Part shown: positions 1-9,541 of the stretch, piece by piece
How the letters are laid out: each line of letters opens with the position of its first letter
How positions within the stretch are numbered: position 1 is the stretch's first letter
Assembly (NCBI RefSeq): GCF_036840915.1
Contig: NZ_CP085725.1
Span: 2,356,001 to 2,420,000, forward strand
Source: Flavobacterium hankyongi
GTDB taxonomy: Bacteria; Bacteroidota; Bacteroidia; Flavobacteriales; Flavobacteriaceae
DNA: 64,000 bases
Reading direction: 5' to 3'
Translations under genes and position numbers: made by a program
The notes under the pieces: model-generated
The model's input: the letters and a program-made list of their open reading frames with translations, nothing else
Database searches by the model: none
What the model was told of the DNA's origin: nothing

Positions 1-62
1 GGGTAAACACATTGAGCATTGGTCGCCGAAAACAGCAACAATGCAAATAAAATCATTCTCAT
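1..62 (-). CDS. N-terminus of an unknown secreted protein (partial)
   Basis: Only the first 20 codons lie in the window; the gene continues past the left edge. The visible residues start MRMILFALLLFSATNAQ, which is a classic Sec signal peptide: a basic start, a hydrophobic core, and a small-residue cleavage site before Gln, as is usual in Flavobacteriia. The product is therefore exported, but nothing about its function can be read. A -7 box (TATTTTTG) sits about 36 bases upstream of the ATG. Confidence 0.6.
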   Translation of the reverse strand, partial: MRMILFALLLFSATNAQCVY

Positions 63-98
63 GACAAGTTAGGTTTAGTAAGATTCAGTTTAGCGGTG

Positions 99-125
99 CA
101 AAAATAGCAATAATCTATAAATCAA
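99..125 (-). promoter_or_regulatory. Bacteroidota-type promoter for the gene at the left edge
   Basis: Read on the minus strand, TATTTTTG (106 to 99) matches TAnnTTTG. A TTG (125 to 123) lies 16 bases upstream, just short of the usual 17-23 spacing to the -33 element. Confidence 0.5.
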
Positions 126-200
126 ACTAATGAGAAACACTTAAAAAAGATTAAATTCAAGTTAATTTAAATAATTCCCTAACCGAGAAGAATTAATAAA

Positions 201-227
201 AAATGGGGCTTTATAAAGCCCCATTTT
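201..227 (-). terminator. Intrinsic terminator after the large T9SS protein
   Basis: A near-perfect hairpin with arms AATGGGGCTTTA and TAAAGCCCCATT is followed by a T run on the minus strand. It lies about 30 bases past the stop codon at 257. Confidence 0.8.
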
Positions 228-256
228 AGCATAATATATTTTAGACTAAATCACTC

Positions 257-3200
257 TTAATGAAGGATTTTTTTAGTAAAAGACTTACCGTTTTTTAAAG
301 TCACTTTTACTATAAGTGCTTGATTCGTTTTTTGTAATGAAGTTTCTTCTGCCTTGTTAACTTTAACTTGTTTTTTACTTACCAACATTTGTCCTAAAAC
401 ATTGTAGATTTCATATGTTTTTATTGACTCTACCAATGAATTTATTACTATACTATTATCTGAAGTATAAACCTTTACACTATTATCTAAAACTTCAAAA
501 TGATCATTTCCTAATGTTTGATTTGTATAACGCAACACAAAACGATCTACAAATTCACCACTAGTACTTGTAAAGTGATATGGAGCTGAACGTAGGTCAT
601 GAATTGCATTTGATAGTTTATCTTCTAAATAAATAGACTGACTTGCATTATTAAAGAAACCATCTACATCTTTAATTCCAATAGTATAATTACCATTAGA
701 TGGTATTTTTACTGCCAACGGTACTTGATCGTTTTGATCAAAAGGCAAGCTTCTTCCTTGAATAATGTTTCTATCATACCCTTCTAATAATGAATAAATA
801 CTAAAATTAGCTTTTAAATTAGCATCTGCATCATACATTTGATCTTTACCATTTGTAGCCCCATTTACATAAGCAACAAGTGTTGAACTACTTGCTGTAG
901 AAGAAACTAAATCAATCCAAATTCTACCCTGAGGAAGTACACTCACATTATTATTTGAGTTTCTGTAAAATTGATCGTTTCTGTACGTTTTACTTCTCAT
1001 ACTATTATTAAAAACAGCTGTTGCTGATGTAGAAATGCTTGTTGTCGACATTCTAGTTATGAAACCTTGTCCTGCTCCAATGTATCCATCAAATACCCCA
1101 GGAGTTGAAGGTCCTGAAAGGTTATATGTTAAATAATCGTTTGAATCATAATTGTAACTATAATTATTATAAAACGGGTCTGCAGCTGATGTGTTTGGAG
1201 CAATACCGTGTAACCAAATTTTAACAAACCCATCTAAATTGCTTGAATTAGCTGTTAAGAATGCATCTACTGATATTGAAGATGGATACGGATTTCCTAA
1301 TAAATTCCAGTTATCATCATCTTGTGTAGCGTTTGTTGGAGAGTATGGTGAAGGATAAACTCCAACTGTGTTATATGTGCCTCTTGAAATAGAAGTTGTA
1401 ATACTGCCATTATTTGGTACACCAGTAAATGTACTAGTAAAGTTCGTAGGTGAATTTAATGAAGCATTGTTAAGTCCTCTTTCAATGTATCCTTTCCCAA
1501 GTACCATTGTTTCTGTACCGTTTGTCCAATTACCAAAATCTCCAATTCCGTTACCAGGAACTGTTGGAATCCATTTATACAAATTACTATTGTTTGAGAA
1601 GGTAGATATATTTGCTGAATTAAAATTAGCAACAGGTGTTGACCAATAAACATAATCTCTATAATCTACAAAAGCAGTTCTTTGCATGTTAATAACACCA
1701 GTATTCACCCCTACATCATTAACCTGAACTAATGAACCATTGTTTTCTATGTTTAATGTACCACTGTTTGTAATATTATTAATAACAGCAACAAAATCCC
1801 CGCCTTTGATAGTTAATGTATAATTTGTATTCACAAACAAACTACAACATTCAAAATCACCATTAGCGGCTGTGTCATAATTCCCATCAATAACTGCAAT
1901 TTTAGCAGTATCAGGCGCTCCTTTCGTCCAAATTGTACCATTCCAAACAGTTGAAGGTACAGAAACGAATACTGAATTAGAAGCTATATAACATGTAGCA
2001 GTATTTTCTCTTACTTGACAATAAAACTGATATCCATCTAAAGTTGCAACCGATGATATTACAAGATTAGCTGAAGTTGCTCCAGAATATATTCCTCCGT
2101 TAGTTACTGGAGTCCAAGTAGCTGTATTTGGAGCTACTACATACCATTGATATGCCAATGGATTTCCTCCTGAATATCCTTCATTTGCTGTAACACTCAA
2201 ATTTGCTGAGGTTGTTGTACAACTTACAGAAATTGTTGGTTGTATAGTTATCACTGGAGTTGCCGCAACCGGAATATATGTTGCTATGTTTGAATAATCA
2301 TCACTACAACTATCCCAATCTATAATTATCCAGTCATTTGCATTAAAAGTTGTAGAAGGCGCCGAAACAGTATTCTTTCTTTCGAAATCATAACCTCTGT
2401 CACCTAATCCTAAATCAGTAATCCAGAAACGCGTATCATCTGCAAATCCCCAAACATCTATTACCGCTCCTCCTTTTACTAATTTTACTAAATCATTATT
2501 ATTAATTCCAGAATGAACTCCAGTTTGATTAGCTAAACTACCATTGCCTCCCGGAACGACACAAGCTGTACCAACTGTTGTGCCAAAAATAAATTTATCT
2601 CCAGGAGCTAATACCCCAGCTAATGATAAGTCAACATCTACTCCAGAAGCACCGTCATTTAAAGTACCATTGTAATTTGTAAATCTAACAGCATAATTTA
2701 ATGCAGCCATATCAATAGAGCTTGATGTACCGTTATAAATTTCTACATAAGTTAAAGATCCTGAAGAAGCGTCTGTAACTTCAGAAATAAACAAATCTGT
2801 TATCAAAGATGAACTTTGACATGAAGTTATATCCTTATCTACAACCGTAAAAGCAATTGCAGCCGAAGAACACGGTTGAGCATCTGTCACAATTAAATTT
2901 CCAGTTGTTGCGCCAGTTGGTACTGTAACCACTAATTGAGTAGCCGAACTTGAAACAATTGTTCCAGCAACTCCATTAAAAGAAGCAGTAGCCGAAGTTA
3001 AATTACCTGTAGATGCTGTTATGGTTACTTGCGTCCCCACAGGACCTGATGCAGGCATTACAGACACAATTGTAACTGGTGTACATGATGGTGTAACTAT
3101 AGTTTGTACATTTCCTAAAGCAATACCATTTTTAGTTCCTGCTGGGTTAATCGTCGCAACTAAATTACTGTTAGGTGACAAATCTACTTTTATTTTTCTT

Positions 3201-6199
3201 CCCACTACTGCAGTAGCCGATACGTCTGCTACTAATAGATATCTTTTCTCTGTTGTTAATCCTGTTTGCCCTACTAAAGTAAAGCTCATTGATGCACTCA
3301 AAGCAATACCAGCACCTGAAACTGAAGTTTCTGCACCATCAACAACTCCATTTGAATTTGCATCATAAAATATTCTAAAATTAGAAATATCTGTTGAAGC
3401 AACAGTTGAAGTAGCCGCTTTAGTCAATATTATGGAAGATACATCATAACTAGTTGCGCAAGCTGGAGTTGTAGTAACTCCCATAATTACAACATTATTT
3501 GTACCAGTATTAATATTTCCTGCTGCTGGGCTTCCTGTATTACTTATATTTAATGAACTTCCTGCAGTTACACCCACATTAAATCCAGAAGTCTCTGCAG
3601 TTGTATCAAATGCTAATACGCGAACATAATAAGTTGTTCCTGCAGTTAACACAATACTTATTGTTTCTGTCGAAGTAGCACCGTTTGAATTATCTATAAA
3701 TGTTGTTGTTGTAGGACAACTTCCTGAAAACAACTCAATATCTATATCTCCTGTAAAACCTGAGACTGTAATGGCATGTGTACTTGAACAGGTTGCTGTA
3801 AAGGTATACCAACGATCTTTTTTAGTAAATGGTGCTGTTAATGTAGAACCTGTCATATCACCAGCCACAGGAGCTGCATTTACAATTAAAGTCGTTGCAT
3901 TATTACATAAATCATTTATCATTGAAACTGTTGTAACATTTCCTGTCAATGGTAAATTTGTGTTATATGAAGTAATACAAGTTCCTGAATTATATGAAAA
4001 AATAAACACGTTATATGTTGTGCCTAATGTTAATCCTGAAACTGAAAATGAATTCCCATTTCCAACATAAGCTACAGTTCCATCACCAATAGAATTTCCA
4101 AGAGAATAAGTTACTCCATCAACAGGCAAATCTAAAGCAGATAATGTAGCATTTGTACTATAAACAACTAAATATCCACTAGGAACTGGTGAAGCAGCAG
4201 TATATGCACCATTAAAAGATGTCGATGTTACTGAAGAAAAGTTTAATAATGTAGCCTGAGCACTTGGCGTTGTACATGGAGACAAAGGTGCTCCACAAAT
4301 AATTTTAACATTATCTATAAAAGCTCTTTTAGCTGTGGTTTCTATTTTTAAAGTAGGATTTAGAGGAATTCCTGTAAAATTTAATGTTTTAGTCTCAAAG
4401 CTACCAGCCATAACTGCCGTATAGCTGACAGTTTGAACACTACCTCCTAAAGTAACTTTTATATCCCCTTCTACAGTAGTCCAACCCTTAACATCAAAAA
4501 CAACTGCTAAATTCCCCGATAAACCAGTCAAAGTCTTTGAAGTAATATAACCGGGAACACTTGAAGTACCTAATTTAACAGCCCCACCTGCGTTATAAGC
4601 GCTTGAGTTTGCAGCAGCAGGGAAATTAGTATTACCTGACCATAAAGTTCCAGAACCCCCAGTTGTAGTATTATCTCCTGCAAGAATACTTGCAAAATCT
4701 TCAGAAAAACATGGGGAAGTAAAAGTCACACTTATAGTATGCGTAGCTGTTACGTTATTAAAAGTATAAGATGTTATTGAACCTAAAGAAACGCCATCAA
4801 CCAAAACGTCTTGAACCAAATAACCTGCATTAGGAGTAATTGTATAAGTTTGATTGCTCCCACAATTTACATTTGTAACACCATTAGGACTTATAGAACC
4901 ATTAACACCTGCATTGGCACTAATTGCAAAAGTCTTTATAGTATAAACTGCAGTAATAGTATGATTAGCCGTTATGTTGGTAAATGAATATGGATTAGAA
5001 TTTCCTACATTAGATCCGTCAACTACCCAATTAGTAAAATCATAACATGAAGTTGGTGAAGCCGTAAAGTCTAAATTACTACCGTTAGTAATTCCTGAAC
5101 TTGTTCCTGGTGAGATTGTACCACCAGTGGCTTGTGTTACCGTAATTATGTTTCCAGAAGCAACTGGTGTCCATTGTGCATATAAAGTTATATCTGCAGA
5201 AAAATTATACGTTTGACCATCGGTATAAGATGTTCCACTTCCATTACTAGCAGTATTCCAACCATTAAAAGTAAAACCTGAATTCGTATATGTATTAGTT
5301 GTAAGATTTGCAGAACCACAAGAAGTTTGAGGTGACATACTTCCAGACCCACCATTTGCATTAAAAGTTACTGTGTGACTACTGGTACCTATTGAAGATG
5401 GCACTGCATTATAAGTTATTGCATCATCTACAAAAACATTGGAAACATTACTTGTACTATTTGTTCCAATAAAAGTTCCTGAATTAATCGACGCATTTGC
5501 CGACAATTGTGCTTCAGCCAAATCATCACCCACTAATGTTCCATTAATGTAAAGGTCAAATTTTTGTACCGCAACTGTTCGCGCAACACAATTATAAGTA
5601 TAATTTATAGTTCCACTAGTTTTATTATTTCCAACAATTTCAATAGTATAGACAGTACCCGAACTAAACGTTGAAGTTGTCAAGCCTGCTGTACTCCAAG
5701 CACCTGCCGCTCTATTATTTAAAGTTATTGAACCTCCTGCTCCATAAGTGAATCGAAGTCCTGTAAAAACTTGAGCTCCCGAAAAATCATTTGCATCAGA
5801 ATACATCCCGCCAGCTCCTTGATAAAAAGCCCAAGTTCCTGATGTTGCAGTATTATTTGCAGATGAATCCCCAAATAAAACTTTAAAGGATGTATAAAAC
5901 TCTGTTCCACCAGTATATCCGACCCATGGAGAAAATTTAACAACCGCTGCACCTGTAGGTGCTACAGCCCTAACATAAGCTCCTGTCGTTCCTAATGGAT
6001 TAGACGTTGTAACTAGATTTACTGAACCTCCATTTCCTCCTCTAGCCCATGTAGTGCCACTTGTTGGATTTGGAATCAATGTTGTATTCCCTGTAGTTGT
6101 GGTATTTGAGCCTGTACCTGTTCCAAAATTTTGTACAGAAGTCTGTCCCCATACTACAACGCTAAAAAGTAAAGAAAAAATAAGTAATTTAATTCTCAT
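257..6199 (-). CDS. Giant multidomain cell-surface protein with T9SS type A sorting domain
   Basis: About 1980 residues. The start at 6199 (MRIKLL...) is chosen because it opens a signal peptide ending VVVWGQ; a longer reading from 6241 only adds 14 charged residues. Visible order: a Gly/Thr/Ser-rich region resembling a concanavalin-type domain (about 20-265); an InlB B-type repeat with FNANGG and LYAQW (about 275-345); two divergent repeats of the same kind (about 350-490); an IPT/TIG-like domain (about 1040-1125); a lamin-tail-like domain starting LFISEV (about 1133-1235); an Ig-like stretch; and a C-terminal module ending VTLKNGKSFTKKILH typical of T9SS sorting domains. It is probably secreted and anchored outside, perhaps as an adhesin. 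The ligand is unknown. It stands alone between its own promoter and terminator. Confidence 0.85.
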   Translation of the reverse strand: MRIKLLIFSLLFSVVVWGQTSVQNFGTGTGSNTTTTGNTTLIPNPTSGTTWARGGNGGSVNLVTTSNPLGTTGAYVRAVAPTGAAVVKFSPWVGYTGGTEFYTSFKVLFGDSSANNTATSGTWAFYQGAGGMYSDANDFSGAQVFTGLRFTYGAGGSITLNNRAAGAWSTAGLTTSTFSSGTVYTIEIVGNNKTSGTINYTYNCVARTVAVQKFDLYINGTLVGDDLAEAQLSANASINSGTFIGTNSTSNVSNVFVDDAITYNAVPSSIGTSSHTVTFNANGGSGSMSPQTSCGSANLTTNTYTNSGFTFNGWNTASNGSGTSYTDGQTYNFSADITLYAQWTPVASGNIITVTQATGGTISPGTSSGITNGSNLDFTASPTSCYDFTNWVVDGSNVGNSNPYSFTNITANHTITAVYTIKTFAISANAGVNGSISPNGVTNVNCGSNQTYTITPNAGYLVQDVLVDGVSLGSITSYTFNNVTATHTISVTFTSPCFSEDFASILAGDNTTTGGSGTLWSGNTNFPAAANSSAYNAGGAVKLGTSSVPGYITSKTLTGLSGNLAVVFDVKGWTTVEGDIKVTLGGSVQTVSYTAVMAGSFETKTLNFTGIPLNPTLKIETTAKRAFIDNVKIICGAPLSPCTTPSAQATLLNFSSVTSTSFNGAYTAASPVPSGYLVVYSTNATLSALDLPVDGVTYSLGNSIGDGTVAYVGNGNSFSVSGLTLGTTYNVFIFSYNSGTCITSYNTNLPLTGNVTTVSMINDLCNNATTLIVNAAPVAGDMTGSTLTAPFTKKDRWYTFTATCSSTHAITVSGFTGDIDIELFSGSCPTTTTFIDNSNGATSTETISIVLTAGTTYYVRVLAFDTTAETSGFNVGVTAGSSLNISNTGSPAAGNINTGTNNVVIMGVTTTPACATSYDVSSIILTKAATSTVASTDISNFRIFYDANSNGVVDGAETSVSGAGIALSASMSFTLVGQTGLTTEKRYLLVADVSATAVVGRKIKVDLSPNSNLVATINPAGTKNGIALGNVQTIVTPSCTPVTIVSVMPASGPVGTQVTITASTGNLTSATASFNGVAGTIVSSSATQLVVTVPTGATTGNLIVTDAQPCSSAAIAFTVVDKDITSCQSSSLITDLFISEVTDASSGSLTYVEIYNGTSSSIDMAALNYAVRFTNYNGTLNDGASGVDVDLSLAGVLAPGDKFIFGTTVGTACVVPGGNGSLANQTGVHSGINNNDLVKLVKGGAVIDVWGFADDTRFWITDLGLGDRGYDFERKNTVSAPSTTFNANDWIIIDWDSCSDDYSNIATYIPVAATPVITIQPTISVSCTTTSANLSVTANEGYSGGNPLAYQWYVVAPNTATWTPVTNGGIYSGATSANLVISSVATLDGYQFYCQVRENTATCYIASNSVFVSVPSTVWNGTIWTKGAPDTAKIAVIDGNYDTAANGDFECCSLFVNTNYTLTIKGGDFVAVINNITNSGTLNIENNGSLVQVNDVGVNTGVINMQRTAFVDYRDYVYWSTPVANFNSANISTFSNNSNLYKWIPTVPGNGIGDFGNWTNGTETMVLGKGYIERGLNNASLNSPTNFTSTFTGVPNNGSITTSISRGTYNTVGVYPSPYSPTNATQDDDNWNLLGNPYPSSISVDAFLTANSSNLDGFVKIWLHGIAPNTSAADPFYNNYSYNYDSNDYLTYNLSGPSTPGVFDGYIGAGQGFITRMSTTSISTSATAVFNNSMRSKTYRNDQFYRNSNNNVSVLPQGRIWIDLVSSTASSSTLVAYVNGATNGKDQMYDADANLKANFSIYSLLEGYDRNIIQGRSLPFDQNDQVPLAVKIPSNGNYTIGIKDVDGFFNNASQSIYLEDKLSNAIHDLRSAPYHFTSTSGEFVDRFVLRYTNQTLGNDHFEVLDNSVKVYTSDNSIVINSLVESIKTYEIYNVLGQMLVSKKQVKVNKAEETSLQKTNQALIVKVTLKNGKSFTKKILH

Positions 6200-6265
6200 A
6201 TATCTCTGTTTTAATTGTGTAAAACGCTCTATGAAAACCAACTACTTAGTTTAATATAAAGCGGA

Positions 6266-6273
6266 CAAATATA
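6266..6273 (-). promoter_or_regulatory. -7 element of the T9SS protein gene
   Basis: TATATTTG on the minus strand matches TAnnTTTG and lies 66 bases upstream of the start at 6199. No clear -33 TTG is seen. Confidence 0.5.
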
Positions 6274-6411
6274 TTATTCTCCCCGAATAAAAAAATAAAT
6301 TATAGTTAATTTTATCGTTAAATTTCGTCAATCGTCGATAAAACCTGAGATTTTCGCATTTTTGTTAAATATGTAATTTCTTACTTTTTTAATTTTTTAG
6401 ACAGTTTTTGA

Positions 6412-6419
6412 TATTTTTA
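6412..6419 (+). promoter_or_regulatory. Probable near-leaderless promoter of recX
   Basis: TATTTTTA matches TAnnTTTG at all but the last base. Only four bases separate it from the recX ATG, so a transcript would start at or next to the start codon. Confidence 0.35.
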
Positions 6420-6423
6420 CCGC

Positions 6424-6897
6424 ATGAATTCAAAAGTATATACTGTAGAAGAAGCAACAAAAAAATTAGAACATTACTGCTCTTATCAAGACAGGTGTCA
6501 TGACGAAGTTATCAAGAAACTGAAATCTCTAGGTATGGTACCTCAAGCAGTAGACCACATCATTGTTCATCTAATAGAAGATAACTTCTTAAACGAAGAA
6601 CGATTTGCCTGTAGCTTTGCAAGAGGAAAACATAACATTAAAAAATGGGGGAAATTTAGAATTGAAAACGAATTAAAATTACGAAATATTTCTAAATACA
6701 ACATAACTAAAGCATTAAAAGAAATCCCACATGAAACCTACATTGAAAATTTCCATCTTTTAGCAGAAAAGCAATGGAACAGTATTTTAGAAAATAATCC
6801 TCAGAAAAAAAAGAAAAAAGTTTCAGATTATTTACTTCGAAAAGGATGGGAAAGCTATTTGGTTTATGACAAAATGAATGAATTAGAATCTGCTTAA
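6424..6897 (+). CDS. recX: Regulatory protein RecX
   Basis: 157 residues, the usual length for RecX. It consists of repeated three-helix units: residues about 8-50 (EEATKKLEHYCSYQDRC), 51-100 with the conserved NEERFACSFARGK stretch, and a basic third unit with KKKKKVSDYLLRKGW. RecX family proteins bind RecA and limit or modulate its filaments during recombinational repair; that role is known from the family, not visible here. recA is not next to it. The gene is alone on its strand and meets the beta-ketoacyl synthase gene tail to tail, with 40-bp tandem repeats between them. Confidence 0.9.
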   Translation: MNSKVYTVEEATKKLEHYCSYQDRCHDEVIKKLKSLGMVPQAVDHIIVHLIEDNFLNEERFACSFARGKHNIKKWGKFRIENELKLRNISKYNITKALKEIPHETYIENFHLLAEKQWNSILENNPQKKKKKVSDYLLRKGWESYLVYDKMNELESA

Positions 6898-6900
6898 AAC

Positions 6901-7020
6901 TTGTGTCTAAATAATATTTTTCATAAAAAGGACACAGATTTTGTGTCTAAATAATTTAATTTGCAAAAAAGACACACTTTTTGTGCTTAAAAAATATTTT
7001 TCACAAAAAGGACACAAAAT
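6901..7020. repeat. Three tandem 40-bp imperfect repeats, each an inverted repeat
   Basis: Units at 6901-6940, 6941-6980 and 6981-7020 have identical length. Each opens with TTGTG(T/C)(C/T)TAAA and contains (G)GACACA near its end, so each unit can fold on itself through TTGTGTC/GACACA arms (weaker in unit 3). The array fills the whole gap between the convergent recX and beta-ketoacyl synthase genes and could act as a stack of weak terminators. Confidence 0.85.
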
Positions 7021-7023
7021 TTA

Positions 7024-8199
7024 TCACAAAGTCAACAAAATACTCACTGCATTCCCACCAAATCCTACTGCATTAACCAATACTTTTCTAATTGGTTTTT
7101 TAATTGTTTGTTTTGACACAAAAGGCACCGGTATAAATGTATTATTTTGCATCATTAGTATTGCCAATTCTACACTAAGCATTCCTGAGGTTCCAAAGGT
7201 GTGTCCCAGTTTCCACTTGTTTGTAGTTAGTAAAGGTGCTTTAGCAAGCTCAGCAACCAACGAAGTGCCAAATACCTTTTGAATTGCTTTATATTCCGAC
7301 GAATCGCCTTTTATAGTTCCTGGAGCGTGCATTACTATAGCATCAACTTCATCCAACGGAGTATTTTGCAAAGCCATTTTCATAGATTCCTGAAAACATT
7401 TAGCTTCTTCAGAAATTGAAATATTATGTTCTAAATCATCTGTTGCATACCCTATTCCTTCCACATAAGCCAAGGCCTTATCATTCTCACCTACTTCTAA
7501 ACAAGCCACAGCAACACCTTCACCTAAAACCATAGTGTTTTTCTTTTTTTCTAAATCTAAAGCTCGACAAGGATATTCGCCTAGTTCTTTACTGTAAATT
7601 TTAAGAGCATCCATTTGTGCCAAAGTAAAATCGGTTAAAGGAGATTCACTGGCTCCAACCAAGAACTTGGTAGCCATGCCCGATTGTAACCAAGCTACAG
7701 CATTTAAAATGGCATGCAATGCTGTTGAACAAGTAATTGAATGTGAAATTGCTAATCCTTTACTTTTTAAATCATGGGCAACCCAAGACGAAATATTCCC
7801 TAAAGTAGTTGTAGGCGATGTTAAAGTAGCTGTTTTACCAGTTTCTATAAATTCTTTATGATGATTTTCAAACAATTGTGTTGCACCTCGTGACGAACCT
7901 ATATTGATTCCGAAGTTTTCACCTGAGTCCCATCCTGCTTTTTTAACCGCATCTCTTGAAGCTAAAATAGCCATCAAAACCGTTTCATCTAAAGCTCTAT
8001 ACTTTGAATCTGAATTTCGTAACTCTTTCAATTCGGTTTTAACTCTTTCAGGAATTTGAGCCACAGGAGTATGCTTCCCATTAAAAACTTTATAGTCTAT
8101 AAAAGATTTATCAGATAAATAATTATTCCATATTTCATCAGGCGTATTACCCAATGCCGATATAGAACTTAAAGAAGTAATAGCAATTTTTTGTTTCAA
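7024..8199 (-). CDS. Beta-ketoacyl-ACP synthase (KAS I/II type) in the biotin cluster
   Basis: 391 residues with the thiolase fold of FabF/FabB. The catalytic triad is visible: Cys157 in TCSTALHA, His291 in MHAPGTIKGDS and His333 in KLGHTFGTSG. The Cys-His-His set marks a decarboxylating condensing enzyme, unlike FabH or BioZ, which use Cys-His-Asn. The start is TTG; no in-frame ATG gives a full N-terminus. It follows bioA by 56 bases and is probably cotranscribed with it. Its place suggests a role in making the pimeloyl precursor of biotin, but this is inference. An ordinary fatty-acid or polyketide role is the alternative. Confidence 0.85.
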   Translation of the reverse strand: MKQKIAITSLSSISALGNTPDEIWNNYLSDKSFIDYKVFNGKHTPVAQIPERVKTELKELRNSDSKYRALDETVLMAILASRDAVKKAGWDSGENFGINIGSSRGATQLFENHHKEFIETGKTATLTSPTTTLGNISSWVAHDLKSKGLAISHSITCSTALHAILNAVAWLQSGMATKFLVGASESPLTDFTLAQMDALKIYSKELGEYPCRALDLEKKKNTMVLGEGVAVACLEVGENDKALAYVEGIGYATDDLEHNISISEEAKCFQESMKMALQNTPLDEVDAIVMHAPGTIKGDSSEYKAIQKVFGTSLVAELAKAPLLTTNKWKLGHTFGTSGMLSVELAILMMQNNTFIPVPFVSKQTIKKPIRKVLVNAVGFGGNAVSILLTL

Positions 8200-8212
8200 A
8201 CCAGTTGAATTT

Positions 8213-8255
8213 GTTTACAAAGGTCGCAAAGCTTTTGCAAAGAACCCAAAGAAAA
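8213..8255. repeat. Degenerate CTTTG repeats between bioA and the KAS gene
   Basis: On the minus strand four motifs follow one another: CTTTGGGTT, CTTTGCAAAAG, CTTTGCGAC and CTTTGTAAAC. Similar CTTTGCG-rich strings recur in intergenic regions of Flavobacteriia, as far as I recall. No function is evident. Confidence 0.4.
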
Positions 8256-9527
8256 CTATACTATTTCTAGAGCTTTTTCAATAGTTTCGTATACTTTTTT
8301 TAATTGGTTTTCGCTAATAATGTAGGGTGGCAAAATGTAAACAATATTACCTACGGGTCTTAAAATGATTCCATTTTCGATAAAGAAATTATACAACTTG
8401 TTACGGAGATTCCCGTAGTAACTTTCCTGACCTTCGGTTTTAATTTCTAAAGCAAATATCACTCCTAAAACTCGAGTAGTTTTTACTTTGGGATGGGTTT
8501 TTATTTTTTCCTGAAATGCTAAATGCAATTGATGAACTTGTGCAATATTTTGCTGAATCACATCTGATTCTAACAATTGTATACTTGCTAAAGCCGCTGC
8601 ACACCCTGTAGGATTTGCTGTAAAAGTATGTCCGTGGAACAATGCCTTATTTACATCATCACTATAGAATCCATCAAAAATTTCTTGAGTAAAAGTTGTG
8701 ATGGCCATAGGGATTGTTCCTCCTGTCAATGCTTTTGACAAACACATCATATCTGGTTTTTGAGTCAGATAATCACAAGCAAAAGTTCTTCCCGTTTTTC
8801 CAAAACCTGTCATTACTTCATCTGCAATGGTAAACACTTGGTGTTTTTTACAAATCGCAATTAATTTATCTAACGCTGAAGCTTCATACATTACCATTCC
8901 CGCTGCACCAAGTACCAAAGGCTCAAAAATGAACGCTGCAAATTGATTGGATTGAAGCAAATTCTCCAATGTATTTAAAACTTTTTCTTCATTTTCTGAA
9001 TTCGGAACTGGAATTCGAACTACTTCAAGTAACGAACCTTGAAAAGCTTCGGTAAAAAAAGAAATTCCGCTAGCAGCCATCGCTCCAAAGGTATCCCCAT
9101 GAAAAGCATCTTCAAAAGCAATTATTTTTGTTCTTCTTTCTTCTTTATTATAAAAAAACTGAAGTGATGCTTTGATAGCAATTTCCACTGCTGTTGATCC
9201 ATTATCAGAATAAAAAACTTTTTTTTGATTAGAAGGTAAAATTGACAATACTTTCTCCGACAATTCCACAGCTTTATTATGTGTAAAGCCCCCAAAAAGA
9301 ACGTGTTCTAAAGTCGTTAATTGTTGGTAAATAGCATTCGCAATAACTTCGTTAGAATGACCAAAAGGATTTACCCACCACGATGCAATAGCATCAATAT
9401 ATTCTTTTCCGTTTTCATCCCACAATAATGCATCTTTTCCTTTTACAATAACAGGAAAATCAGTAGCTGTTTTATGTTGTGTGTAAGGATGCCAGTTGTA
9501 TAGTTTGTCTTTTTGAGAAAAATTCAT
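8256..9527 (-). CDS. bioA: Adenosylmethionine-8-amino-7-oxononanoate aminotransferase
   Basis: 423 residues. BioA uses S-adenosylmethionine as amino donor to convert KAPA (8-amino-7-oxononanoate) to DAPA (7,8-diaminononanoate), the third step of biotin ring assembly. The sequence has the class III aminotransferase pattern: the substrate-binding motif NWHPYTQ (11-17) typical of BioA, the SDNGSTAVE loop (107-115), Asp236 in DEVMTGFGKTG, and the PLP lysine Lys265 in SKALTGG. The next gene upstream is bioD, separated by 87 bases that carry a long inverted repeat and a -7 box, so bioA may have its own promoter. Confidence 0.95.
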   Translation of the reverse strand: MNFSQKDKLYNWHPYTQHKTATDFPVIVKGKDALLWDENGKEYIDAIASWWVNPFGHSNEVIANAIYQQLTTLEHVLFGGFTHNKAVELSEKVLSILPSNQKKVFYSDNGSTAVEIAIKASLQFFYNKEERRTKIIAFEDAFHGDTFGAMAASGISFFTEAFQGSLLEVVRIPVPNSENEEKVLNTLENLLQSNQFAAFIFEPLVLGAAGMVMYEASALDKLIAICKKHQVFTIADEVMTGFGKTGRTFACDYLTQKPDMMCLSKALTGGTIPMAITTFTQEIFDGFYSDDVNKALFHGHTFTANPTGCAAALASIQLLESDVIQQNIAQVHQLHLAFQEKIKTHPKVKTTRVLGVIFALEIKTEGQESYYGNLRNKLYNFFIENGIILRPVGNIVYILPPYIISENQLKKVYETIEKALEIV

Positions 9528-9541
9528 AAATATTAAAAATA

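Noticed and set aside
1368-5952. Several open frames of 60-115 codons on either strand within the large T9SS gene
   Set aside because: They lie wholly inside the large coding frame, have no recognisable domains, and reflect its repetitive Thr/Ser/Gly-rich composition.
6200-6241. Extended N-terminus of the T9SS protein
   Set aside because: The 14 extra residues are charged and would precede a normal signal peptide; the ATG at 6199 begins that peptide directly.
6901-7020. CRISPR array
   Set aside because: The three units abut with no spacers, differ from one another, and no cas genes are in the window.
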